A stretch of DNA of 64,000 bases, taken from PFJX01 sp964466195 (lineage in GTDB: Bacteria > Pseudomonadota > Gammaproteobacteria > Burkholderiales > Thiobacillaceae). The notes under the pieces were generated by a model that made no database searches, was not told the origin of the DNA, and saw only the letters and a list, made by a program, of their open reading frames with translations. Every line of letters begins with the position of its first letter. The stretch's first letter is position 1. This document shows, piece by piece, positions 15,804 through 23,483 of this stretch. The position numbers and the translations under genes are program-made. The DNA is taken from NCBI GenBank assembly GCA_964466195.1, contig CAYXMQ010000005.1, forward strand, positions 106,657-170,656, in the 5' to 3' direction.

Positions 15804-16249
15804 TTGGACACCTTGAATTGAGTCAACAACAACATCGCGATGATGACGGAAAAAGCGAGCACGGAAAGCATCGGCAGGGTGACAAAACCGAGCCACACGA
15901 TCTGCTCCACCGAACACGGCACGCCCTGGCTGCATGGCGTGGCACTCTCCGGAATCAGGCCGCTGGCGACGCCCCAGTGGAACACGGCCAGCAGCCAGCC
16001 GACCAAAGCCAGCGGCAGCGCGTAGCGCACGACACGGCGTTCGTAAGGAAACAGTCCCGCCGCCAGAATCAGGACCAGCGGAAACATGCAGATTCGCTGG
16101 TACCAGCACAGCACGCAAGGCGTATGGCCCATGACCTCGCCAATGAACAGCGCGGCCAGCGTCGAGATGCCGGCCACCAGCCAGGCGATGAAAACAAGCG
16201 TCCAGCCGTCGGCGGGAAAAACGTGAGCGGGGTTCATGGAAATAGGCAT
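15800..16249 (-). CDS. DsbB-family disulfide bond formation protein
   Basis: A four-helix membrane quinone oxidoreductase that reoxidises the adjacent DsbA-like protein. The first periplasmic CxxC is GHTPCVLCWYQRICMFP and the second Cys pair is ATPCSQGVPCSVEQIVWLG. The start is uncertain: ATG 16249 (MPISMNPAHVF) is given, with ATG 16237 and a longer frame from 16303 as alternatives, because no strong ribosome binding site is seen. The short second loop resembles BdbC/DsbI-like proteins more than classical E. coli DsbB. Confidence 0.85.
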   Translation of the reverse strand: MPISMNPAHVFPADGWTLVFIAWLVAGISTLAALFIGEVMGHTPCVLCWYQRICMFPLVLILAAGLFPYERRVVRYALPLALVGWLLAVFHWGVASGLIPESATPCSQGVPCSVEQIVWLGFVTLPMLSVLAFSVIIAMLLLTQFKVSK

Positions 16250-16299
16250 CGGCGCGGATATTCTATAAGCAACGACCTGTAACGGCGTTGAAATGCTGC

Positions 16300-16725
16300 T
16301 CAAGCCGGGTCCTCGCCGTTTTCTTCAGCAAGGGCGATTTCGCGCACCGGCACGCGCCAAAGGAAGAAGGCCAGGATCAAACCCAGCGCCGCCAGTATCG
16401 ATCGATGCCAGTTCGACTCCATCAGCAGGATGGAGGAGCCGAAGGACAGCAGCATCAGCCCGTAGGCGACCCGCTTCACCCGCCGCGGCATGGCGCGATG
16501 GGTTTGCCATTCGTGAATGATGGGGCCGGCGATGCGATGCTTGAGCATCGCGTCATGCAAACGGGTGGAACTGCGTGCAAAGCAGGCCGCCGCCAGCAGG
16601 ACGAACGGCGTCGTCGGCAGCATCGGCATGACGATGCCGATCAGGCCCAGCGCCAGTGCGCCGACGCCGATGCCGAAACAGATCAGCCGGACCAGACGGG
16701 AATCGTGCAGGCGCGCGCCGGTCAT
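16300..16725 (-). CDS. ybaN: YbaN-family (DUF454) inner membrane protein
   Basis: A 141-residue membrane protein. The conserved DUF454 core is visible as GLIGIVMPMLPTTPFVLLA followed by CFARSSTRLHDAML and WQTHRAMPRRVK. Three or four helices are predicted. The function of the family is not established. It lies 50 nt upstream of the DsbB-like gene on the same strand and could share its transcript. The C-terminus is acidic (EENGEDPA). Confidence 0.85.
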   Translation of the reverse strand: MTGARLHDSRLVRLICFGIGVGALALGLIGIVMPMLPTTPFVLLAAACFARSSTRLHDAMLKHRIAGPIIHEWQTHRAMPRRVKRVAYGLMLLSFGSSILLMESNWHRSILAALGLILAFFLWRVPVREIALAEENGEDPA

Positions 16726-17030
16726 GGCCGAGTGCGCCGGTCCGGCTTCGGCCGGGAGAGGAAAAGCGTTGCGATCATGTCGCCGGAGTTGTAAGAGAAG
16801 GTGGTCAAATATACGTGCAGGCGTTTATTCGCCCTAGTCCGCCACCCGCAACCTGGAAACGGGCCGGCCAGTCGAAACCTTCCCGACCATGGCGGGGCGT
16901 ATGAAGAGAAGCCCACTTGAGTTGTCCGTTTATGTCTTCGCCGGGGAGCGTGCAGCGCCTGGCCGGTGCTGTTTCGGGCAAGCCCGCATGCCATTGCTCT
17001 GCCCTGTTCTAACCGCCTAGCTGAAAAAAG
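16726..17030. other. Intergenic region between divergent ybaN and DUF2062 genes
   Basis: This 305-base gap separates a minus-strand gene from a plus-strand gene and must hold both promoters. I see no convincing -10/-35 pair, tRNA or repeat. A long minus-strand open frame crosses it (16722-17621), but it is rich in Arg and Gln and is antisense to the DUF2062 gene, so it is not called. Confidence 0.5.
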
Positions 17031-17612
17031 ATGCCCCCTTTCCTGCGCCGATTCCTCCCTACCCGTGAGCATATTCACAGCAGCCGCTGGTTGCGCTGGC
17101 TGGGCCCGCATCTGCTGCATCCGCGCCTTTGGCATTTCAGCCGCCGCGGCGTGGCCGTCGGAGTCGGCCTGGGCGTGTTTTTCGGTCTGCTCATCCCGAT
17201 CGCCCAGATTCCTTTCGCTGCCGCGACCGCCGTCTTGTTGCGCGCCAACGTGCCGGTCGCCATCGGCAGTACGCTGGTGACCAACCCGGTGACCTTCGCC
17301 CCGATCTATGTGTTGGCGCACCATGTCGGCACGATCCTGCTCGACCAGCACGGCGTTGAGGCGCCGGATTTCACGGCTCCGCGGGCGGTGACGCTTGAAC
17401 CCGAAGCGAGTTGGTGGCAGCAGGTCTGGAACGGCCTGCTGGCGCTGGGGCCGCCCCTGCTGCTGGGATTGGGCCTGTTTGCGGTCGGCGCGGGTTTGCT
17501 GACGTATGCGCTGATCATGCTGTCTTGGCGACTGAAAACGGCCTGGACTTGGAAACGGCGTAGGCGCAAAGCCATTGATGCGGCCAGCCAGTCTGCACGC
17601 CGCGCACAATGA
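17031..17612 (+). CDS. DUF2062 domain-containing membrane protein
   Basis: A 193-residue protein of the DUF2062 family. It has a basic N-terminus, then hydrophobic segments GVAVGVGLGVFFGLLIPIAQ and IPFAAATAVLLRANVPVAIG, the conserved stretch STLVTNPVTFAPIYVLAHH, and a C-terminal helix near residues 140-165 followed by a strongly basic tail (WKRRRRKAI). The family motif TNPVT..P.Y is clear. The biochemical function is unknown. It is a single gene facing mucD across a 192-base gap. Confidence 0.85.
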   Translation: MPPFLRRFLPTREHIHSSRWLRWLGPHLLHPRLWHFSRRGVAVGVGLGVFFGLLIPIAQIPFAAATAVLLRANVPVAIGSTLVTNPVTFAPIYVLAHHVGTILLDQHGVEAPDFTAPRAVTLEPEASWWQQVWNGLLALGPPLLLGLGLFAVGAGLLTYALIMLSWRLKTAWTWKRRRRKAIDAASQSARRAQ

Positions 17613-17677
17613 GCGTTTCAACGTCGCGGCAACGGGTTCGCCGGCGGGGGGCTAAGCGTGTTTATGGTGGCCGGCAA

Positions 17678-17740
17678 GAGAGGTGGAATTGGCGTCTCTC
17701 CGGCGCGATATCGCCGGTTCGAGTCCCCCGTATTCGGGCG
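17678..17740 (+). pseudogene. Possible tRNA-Leu remnant
   Basis: The stretch contains GAGGTGGAATTGG, which resembles the D-arm start of a tRNA-Leu, then a hairpin CCGGCG/CGCCGG (17700-17717) like a class II variable arm, then GGTTCGAGTCC (17716-17726) like a T-loop, then TTCGGGC like a 3' acceptor strand. The anticodon arm is missing and only three of five T-stem pairs form, so it cannot be a working tRNA. It could be a decayed tRNA-Leu or coincidence. Confidence 0.3.
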
Positions 17741-17755
17741 CAATGGCGGGAAGCC

Positions 17756-17773
17756 GGAGGCTTTCCGGCCTCC
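17756..17773 (-). terminator. Hairpin downstream of mucD
   Basis: An inverted repeat GGAGGC-TTTCCG-GCCTCC lies about 30 bases beyond the mucD stop on the minus strand. There is no U-run after it, so it is only a weak candidate terminator. Confidence 0.3.
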
Positions 17774-17804
17774 CTCCGCCGCGACTTGAAGGGTTACTTG
17801 GGCG

Positions 17805-19169
17805 TTATTTTTCCAGGCGCAACGAGACGTAATGCGCGTTTTCACCACGTTTGATCAGCAACGCCGCGCTCTTGCGCGTGGTGTCGTTGACCAGGCGGGC
17901 GAGATCTTCCGGCGTGTTGACTTCCTGGTTGTTGACTGCGACGACGACGTCGCCGGACTGGATGCCGGCGCGGGCGGCGGGGCCGCTGGCTTCTTCCACC
18001 AGGACGCCGTTGCTGATTTTCAGGATGCTCTTCTGTTCGCGCGTCAGTTCGCTCACGGCCAGACCGGCGCGGTTGCTTTTCTTGGCTTCAGGCGCTTTGT
18101 CGGCGATTTTCTCGTCAGCCATTTCGCCGACATTGACGCTGAGTTCGCGCTGTACACCCTTGCGCCAGACCGTCAACGTGGAACGCGTGCCCGGTTTGGT
18201 GGCGCCGACCAGGCGCGGCAGATCGATCGATGAATTGATCGTTTTGCCGTCGAACTTGAGGATGATGTCGGACACCTGGACGCCGGCTTTCTCCGCCGGG
18301 CTGCCGGCTTCTACGTCGGCAACCAGCGCGCCGTGCGGCGAACTCAGGCCGAACGATTCGGCCAGATCGGCGGTGACTTCCTGAATGGCGACGCCCAGAC
18401 GGCCGCGGTTGACCTTGCCGCGCGTCTTCAGTTGTTCCGCCACATCAATGGCGACGTCGATCGGAATGGCGAACGACAGGCCCATGTAACCGCCGGAACG
18501 GGAAATGATCTGCGAGTTCATGCCGACGACTTCGCCGCGCAGGTTGAACAGCGGGCCGCCCGAGTTGCCCGGGTTGACCGCGACGTCGGTCTGGATGAAC
18601 GGCACGTAGTTTTCTTGCGGCAAGCTGCGCCCCTTGGCGGAGACGATGCCGGCGGTCGCCGAGTTTTCAAAGCCGAAGGGCGCGCCGATGGCGAGCACCC
18701 ATTCGCCGACCCGCAGCCGGTTCGGGTCGCCGATACGGACCGCGGGCAGGTTGTCGGCGTTGATCTTGAGCAGCGCGACATCGGTGCGGCTGTCCGTACC
18801 GATCACCTTGGCGCGGAATTCGCGCTTGTCGTTCAGTTTGACGATGACTTCATCGACTTCATCGACCACGTGCGTGTTGGTCAGGATGTACCCGTCGGCC
18901 GAAATCATGAAACCCGAACCCTGGCCGCGCTTGGGCGGCAGCATGACCTGCCCTTCGGGCGGCATCATGCGACGGAAGAAATCGAGCATTTCGTCCGGCT
19001 CCGGCATTTTCCGAGTGCGCGAACGCTGGCGCGCATCCTGGGTGGTGGTGATGTTCACCACGGCGGGGGATTGTTTTTCCACCAGGTCGGTGAAATCGGG
19101 TAACTGAGCGCAAGCGCCGCCGGCGACGAAGCCCAGGGAAATGCCCAACAGGGCGATCCATTTGTTCAT
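17805..19169 (-). CDS. mucD: Do-family periplasmic serine protease (MucD/DegP)
   Basis: A 454-residue periplasmic protease/chaperone that degrades misfolded envelope proteins. A signal peptide (residues 1-21, ending ACAQ) precedes a trypsin-like domain with catalytic His100 (ILTNTHVVDE), Asp130 (DSRTDVALL) and Ser203 (VNPGNSGGPLF). Two PDZ domains follow at about 275-365 and 385-450. Length is normal for MucD/DegP. It is the last gene of the rpoE-rseA-rseB-rseC-mucD cluster, an arrangement shared with Pseudomonas algU-mucABCD, which supports the MucD name and sigma-E control. Confidence 0.93.
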   Translation of the reverse strand: MNKWIALLGISLGFVAGGACAQLPDFTDLVEKQSPAVVNITTTQDARQRSRTRKMPEPDEMLDFFRRMMPPEGQVMLPPKRGQGSGFMISADGYILTNTHVVDEVDEVIVKLNDKREFRAKVIGTDSRTDVALLKINADNLPAVRIGDPNRLRVGEWVLAIGAPFGFENSATAGIVSAKGRSLPQENYVPFIQTDVAVNPGNSGGPLFNLRGEVVGMNSQIISRSGGYMGLSFAIPIDVAIDVAEQLKTRGKVNRGRLGVAIQEVTADLAESFGLSSPHGALVADVEAGSPAEKAGVQVSDIILKFDGKTINSSIDLPRLVGATKPGTRSTLTVWRKGVQRELSVNVGEMADEKIADKAPEAKKSNRAGLAVSELTREQKSILKISNGVLVEEASGPAARAGIQSGDVVVAVNNQEVNTPEDLARLVNDTTRKSAALLIKRGENAHYVSLRLEK

Positions 19170-19194
19170 GTCACACCTCGATCAATTGAAATGG

Positions 19195-19626
19195 TTAGGA
19201 TGTTTGGCAACTGCCTGTCGAGCCCCGTCGCAGAATGACGGGAACGAACTTGGGGTTTTCTCGTAACCGCAGCCAAAGGGCTGCCAGCGCCAGGCCGCAA
19301 AGACCGCCGCCAATGGCGCCGGGTTCCCCGAAAATCAAACCGCCGATTGCCGCGCCAGTCAGCAGCAGCAGCAGGGGTGCGCCATAGCTGGCGAGTGAGG
19401 CTTGCAGCAAGGCGCCATCTGGCACGCCGATGACGACCGCTTCGCCCGCGCGGGCGCCGATCGGATTGGCCACCGGGTATTCGGCGGCATCCGCATGCCA
19501 GAAACGGGCGAATACCGAGGAGCCGCAGCCCTTGCCGGCGCAGGCGCCGCAGGAGGAGGGCGCTTCGCTGATTACCCAGGCGGTATCGCCTTCGATGCGA
19601 CGAATGCGGGCAGGCGACTCGATCAA
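19195..19626 (-). CDS. rseC: SoxR-reducing system / sigma-E regulatory protein RseC
   Basis: A 143-residue inner membrane protein of the RseC/MucC family. The N-terminal cytoplasmic part carries the conserved cysteine cluster SSCGACAGKGCGSSVF, and two adjacent hydrophobic helices follow at about residues 80-118. It lies between rseB and mucD. In E. coli RseC is part of the SoxR-reducing system, and in Pseudomonas MucC modulates AlgU. The Cys motif argues for a redox role. Confidence 0.9.
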   Translation of the reverse strand: MIESPARIRRIEGDTAWVISEAPSSCGACAGKGCGSSVFARFWHADAAEYPVANPIGARAGEAVVIGVPDGALLQASLASYGAPLLLLLTGAAIGGLIFGEPGAIGGGLCGLALAALWLRLRENPKFVPVILRRGSTGSCQTS

Positions 19627-19639
19627 CGCAGGGCTCCGG

Positions 19640-20647
19640 TCATTTTTCCGCCGCTTCCGGGCGTGCTTCCAGTCCCATCGCGATGGCCTCGATGGCCGCC
19701 CAGGGAGCGTCGCCCAGGATGGTCGCCTGCATTGCGCCGACCTGGCGAGTGACCATGTTGATCATGCCTTGCTTGCTTTGGCCGCGGACGCTTTCAATCG
19801 GCTGCAAGGCGGGTTCGAGAAACAGGGAAATATGGGTAAGACCGTCGCTGAAGACCCAGTGTTCGACCTCGCCCGGCTTGTTGGGCAGCGTGCGTTTGAC
19901 TGCGCTGATGCGGCTGAAACCGGGTGGCAAATTCCTGATGCTGACCATTTCCAGCCCGATCGGGCGCATGGCGGCGGGCAGCGCCGGCAAAGACCAGTCC
20001 GACTCCTGGGATTTGGACTCTGCTGCGGCAGCCGCCCTCGGGGCGCCGCCGATGCGGATTTCGGCAAAGGCATACTGCATCAAGGGCAGGCCGGCATCGT
20101 TGACCATCACCGCCTTCAGCGGCAAGCCGCTGTTCTTGTCGGCGCACAGCACGTAACCCCAGCGGTAGGCATCCTTGGGCAGAATTTCCACCTGTCGGCA
20201 TTCCAGTCCTGCGACGCGCGCCCGTTCGCCCAGCTTGACGCCATACCAGTTGGCCAGCATGGCGGCATTGGGCGGCAACAGATCGGGGAAATGGCGGCTG
20301 TTCAAACGTTTTTCCAGCTTGACATGGCCGCCTGTGGTGACCCGGCTGATCGAGCCGGTTTGCGTACAGCGGACTTCGCGCTGAATGCCGTCCATCGCCG
20401 CGAGTCGGCTGTCCTTGGTGGCGCCGGCGGGGCGATTGACGATGGACAGGGTCTGCATCACGGCGCCATGTTGCACGACGAAAACCCCTTCGTAGGGGAC
20501 GCGTCGGGCCGCGTCGGACATGCGTTGCAGCCAAGCGGCCGCCTCGTTGGCGGCGAGCGGCTCGGCGGCCTGCGCCGGCGGCATCGTCAACGCGGCGAGT
20601 AACCCTGCCAGTAATGCGACGGGCGGATGCGCAGCCCCGCGCTTCAT
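19640..20647 (-). CDS. rseB: Sigma-E regulatory protein RseB/MucB
   Basis: A periplasmic protein of 335 residues that binds the anti-sigma factor RseA and protects it from cleavage until off-pathway lipopolysaccharide or lipoprotein signals displace it (known for E. coli and Pseudomonas). A signal peptide ends near MPPAQAA. The MucB/RseB N-terminal domain begins AAAWLQRMSDAARRVPYEG and includes the family-typical FVVQHG; the C-terminal domain ends with VIGD-like ATILGDAPWAAIEAIA. The start overlaps rseA by 4 nt. Confidence 0.92.
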   Translation of the reverse strand: MKRGAAHPPVALLAGLLAALTMPPAQAAEPLAANEAAAWLQRMSDAARRVPYEGVFVVQHGAVMQTLSIVNRPAGATKDSRLAAMDGIQREVRCTQTGSISRVTTGGHVKLEKRLNSRHFPDLLPPNAAMLANWYGVKLGERARVAGLECRQVEILPKDAYRWGYVLCADKNSGLPLKAVMVNDAGLPLMQYAFAEIRIGGAPRAAAAAESKSQESDWSLPALPAAMRPIGLEMVSIRNLPPGFSRISAVKRTLPNKPGEVEHWVFSDGLTHISLFLEPALQPIESVRGQSKQGMINMVTRQVGAMQATILGDAPWAAIEAIAMGLEARPEAAEK

Positions 20648-21165
20648 TGGCGAATCTCCAGCGAGGCCTTGCTGAAACGCATTTCCGGCGCCGAGATGAC
20701 CGCCTGCGCGAAGTCTTGATGTGCGTCCAGGTAGGGCATGGCGGCGGATTGAGTGGCGGGAAGCTGGACGGCGGCCATGGGCGGCAGGCCTTCATCATGC
20801 GGGTTGCTTTGCCACAAGCCCCAGGTGATGGCGGCGGCGGTGGCGGCCGCCAGCCAGAGGCCAGGGTGGCGTTCGCGCGGTTTGCGCATGGGCGCCAGGA
20901 TCACGGGTTCGTTTTCCAGGGCGGCCATGACCCGTTGGCTGAAGCCGTCGGGCCGCGCGTCCAAGCCGCGCAGGGCCTCGCCTATGGCGATGTATTCGGC
21001 GTAGCGGGCGCGTTCTGCCTCGTTGTGCGCGAGGCGCTTGATGGCCAGGCGAGCTGCGTCGTCGGAGAGTTCGCCATCGATCAGCGCAGAAAGATTTTCA
21101 GCCTGCAGGTCTGGGTTTTCGAAGTGCGTTTGCTTGGTTTGCTTGGTCATCTCATTGGTTCTCAT
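20644..21165 (-). CDS. rseA: Sigma-E anti-sigma factor RseA
   Basis: A single-pass inner membrane anti-sigma factor of 173 residues. The start at 21165 (MRTNEMTKQTK) is preferred because an AAGAGG ribosome binding site lies 8 nt upstream; ATGs at 21174 and 21150 are alternatives. The cytoplasmic RseA_N domain carries ENLSALIDGELSDDAARLA, as in RseA/MucA proteins. The membrane helix is at about HPGLWLAAATAAAITWG, followed by a periplasmic domain. Regulated cleavage by the DegS-like protease at 58739-59908 is expected but not demonstrable here. Confidence 0.9.
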   Translation of the reverse strand: MRTNEMTKQTKQTHFENPDLQAENLSALIDGELSDDAARLAIKRLAHNEAERARYAEYIAIGEALRGLDARPDGFSQRVMAALENEPVILAPMRKPRERHPGLWLAAATAAAITWGLWQSNPHDEGLPPMAAVQLPATQSAAMPYLDAHQDFAQAVISAPEMRFSKASLEIRQ

Positions 21166-21167
21166 CA

Positions 21168-21767
21168 CTACCACCTCTTGTCATCCGGCGTGCCCAGAAT
21201 CGGGCGCAGCTTGGCGGCGATCGCTTCACGCGCCCGGAAGATTCGGGAGCGGACGGTGCCTATGGGGCATGCCATGGTTTCGGCTATCTCCTCGTAACTC
21301 ATGCCTTCAATCTCGCGCAATGTGATGGCTTGGCGGAGTTCCTGCGGCAGGGCATCCACCGCTTGGTTGACAGCTATGGCAACTTGTTTCGACAAGAGTT
21401 CCGTCTCCGGCGTGCTGATGTCCTGCGCGAGCAGGCGCTCGTCCGGTTCGTCGTCCTCGTTCATGGCATGGTCGGAAACCGTCCGCATGCCGCGCCCGCG
21501 CGAAGACAGGTAATTCTTGGCGGTGTTGACGGCGATGCGATACAGCCAGGTATAGAAGGCGGCGTCGCCGCGGAACTGCGGCAACGCGCGATAGGCCTTG
21601 ATGAAGGCCTCCTGTGCGATGTCCTCGACTTCGTGCGGGTCGCGCACGATGCGAGACAGCAGGCGCAGCAGCTTGCGCTGATATTTTTCCACCAGAATGC
21701 CGAAAGCGCGCTGGTCGCCTTGGCGCACCCGCTCGACCAACTGAAGGTCTATTTCACGGTCGCTCAT
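21168..21767 (-). CDS. rpoE: RNA polymerase sigma-E factor (RpoE/AlgU)
   Basis: An ECF sigma factor of 199 residues controlling the envelope stress regulon. Region 2 includes DPHEVEDIAQEAFIKAYRAL and FYTWLYRIAVNTAKNYL; region 4 includes ITLREIEGMSYEEIAETM and GTVRSRIFRAREAI. These are near identical in style to RpoE/AlgU. It is divergent from nadB, as in many gamma- and betaproteobacteria. The 111-base gap to nadB should hold its promoters; a TATACT hexamer is seen on the minus strand at 21808-21813 without a clear partner. Confidence 0.95.
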   Translation of the reverse strand: MSDREIDLQLVERVRQGDQRAFGILVEKYQRKLLRLLSRIVRDPHEVEDIAQEAFIKAYRALPQFRGDAAFYTWLYRIAVNTAKNYLSSRGRGMRTVSDHAMNEDDEPDERLLAQDISTPETELLSKQVAIAVNQAVDALPQELRQAITLREIEGMSYEEIAETMACPIGTVRSRIFRAREAIAAKLRPILGTPDDKRW

Positions 21768-21878
21768 TGTTGTCTCTGAGATACCCTATGATTCGTTCAA
21801 CGGGCGAGTATAGCCGCCCGCTTCCGGGGCAAAGGCCATATGGCTTATTGCCGGATTCGCTGCTCACTGTTTTCTCCT

Positions 21879-23483
21879 ATGCATCACTACGACGTTCTCA
21901 TCATTGGTTCCGGTCTCGCCGCCATCACGCTGGCGCTCTCGCTGCCGGCCGGCATGAAGGTGCTGATGGTCACCAAAAAAACGCCTGCGGACAGTTCGAG
22001 CTACTGGGCGCAGGGCGGTATCGCGGCCGTCATGGGCGGTGACGACAGCTTCGACGATCATATCCGCGATACGCTGGTGGCCGGCGCCGGTCTGTGCAAC
22101 GAGGCCGTGGTGCGGCAAGTGGTCGAAGCGGCGCCGGCGGCGATGCACTGGTTGATCGAGCAGGGCGCGCCGTTCGATCTCGAAGGCGGCGTATTCCATC
22201 TGACTCGCGAAGGCGGGCATTCGCGGCGGCGCATTCTGCACGCAGCCGACGCGACCGGGCGCGCCGTGCAGGATATTCTGCTGGCGCGCCTGCAGGAACG
22301 CGGCAATGTCTCGGTGCTGGCGCAGCATATCGCTATCGATCTGATCACCGATCGCCAGTTGGGCGGTCAACCAGGCGGCCAATCAGGCAGCGCCGGCCCT
22401 GCCGGCCGCAACAGCGTCCACGGCGCCTATGTGCTGGACACCGTCAGCGGCAAGGTGGAAACGGTTTCCGCCGGTTTCACCGTGCTGGCGACCGGCGGCG
22501 CCGGCAAGGTTTTTCTCTACACGACCAATCCGGATACCGCGACCGGAGACGGTATTGCGATGGCGTGGCGGGCCGGTTGCCGCGTTGCCAATCTGGAATT
22601 CGTACAGTTCCATCCGACCTGTCTGTATCACCCGCACGCCAAATCGTTCTTGATTACCGAGGCGATGCGCGGCGAGGGCGCGCTGCTGCGTTTGCCGGAT
22701 GGCAGCCGCTTCATGCCGGAGCATGACGAACGCGCCGAACTGGCGCCGCGCGATGTGGTGGCGCGTGCGATCGACCTGGAAATGAAGAAACGCGGCCTCG
22801 ATTGCGTCTATCTCGACATCACCCACAAGCCGGCGAAATTCATCGTCAGCCATTTTCCGAACATTCATGCCCGTTGTCTGGAACTGGGCATCGATATCAC
22901 CCGCGAGTGGATGCCGATCGCGCCGGCGGCGCATTACACCTGTGGCGGCGTCATGGTGGATGCGGTCGGGCGCGCCGATGCGGCGCATCTTTACGTCATT
23001 GGTGAAACCAGTTGCACCGGCCTGCACGGGGCCAATCGTCTGGCCAGCAATTCACTGTTGGAGTGCCTGGTGTATGGCCGGGCGGCGGCGGTCGACATCG
23101 CCGCCGCCGAGCCGTCGCCGGAAACGCGTTTGCCGTCGTGGGATGAGAGCCGTGTCACCGATGCCGATGAGGAAATCGTCATCGCCCACAACTGGCATGA
23201 ATTGCGCCGCTTCATGTGGGACTATGTCGGCATCGTCCGCACCAGCAAACGTCTGGAGCGGGCCAGCCATCGGATCGATCTGTTGAACGAGGAAATCAAC
23301 GAGTACTACCAAAACTTCCGCGTCAGCAATGATTTGATCGAACTGCGCAATTTGGTGCTGACCGCCGAACTGATCGTCAATTCGGCGCGCGCGCGCCATG
23401 AAAGCCGAGGCCTGCATGCCTCGCGTGATTACCCCGGGCTGTTGCCCGAGGCGCGCGATACGGTGTTGACGCCGGGCGCTTAA
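21879..23483 (+). CDS. nadB: L-aspartate oxidase
   Basis: FAD-dependent oxidation of L-aspartate to iminoaspartate, the first step of de novo NAD synthesis. The 534-residue protein starts at ATG 21879 (MHHYDVLIIGSG), which places the dinucleotide-binding motif GSGLAAITLALSLPAG at the usual distance. Family landmarks are SSYWAQGGIAAVMGG, HYTCGGVMVDAVG and TGLHGANRLASNSLLECLVYG. A Gly-rich insert (GGQPGGQSGSAGPAG, about residues 156-170) is unusual but lies in a surface-loop region. The gene converges on pepA, the two stop codons sharing CTTAAG. Confidence 0.95.
   Translation: MHHYDVLIIGSGLAAITLALSLPAGMKVLMVTKKTPADSSSYWAQGGIAAVMGGDDSFDDHIRDTLVAGAGLCNEAVVRQVVEAAPAAMHWLIEQGAPFDLEGGVFHLTREGGHSRRRILHAADATGRAVQDILLARLQERGNVSVLAQHIAIDLITDRQLGGQPGGQSGSAGPAGRNSVHGAYVLDTVSGKVETVSAGFTVLATGGAGKVFLYTTNPDTATGDGIAMAWRAGCRVANLEFVQFHPTCLYHPHAKSFLITEAMRGEGALLRLPDGSRFMPEHDERAELAPRDVVARAIDLEMKKRGLDCVYLDITHKPAKFIVSHFPNIHARCLELGIDITREWMPIAPAAHYTCGGVMVDAVGRADAAHLYVIGETSCTGLHGANRLASNSLLECLVYGRAAAVDIAAAEPSPETRLPSWDESRVTDADEEIVIAHNWHELRRFMWDYVGIVRTSKRLERASHRIDLLNEEINEYYQNFRVSNDLIELRNLVLTAELIVNSARARHESRGLHASRDYPGLLPEARDTVLTPGA

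Noticed and set aside
16722..17621. A 299-residue minus-strand frame covering the ybaN-DUF2062 gap and the DUF2062 gene
   Set aside because: The plus-strand DUF2062 protein has clear family motifs; the minus frame is Arg/Gln-rich without motifs.
17678..17740. A functional tRNA or tRNA-Sec between DUF2062 and mucD
   Set aside because: The anticodon arm is missing and the T-stem and acceptor stem do not pair properly; at most it is a remnant.
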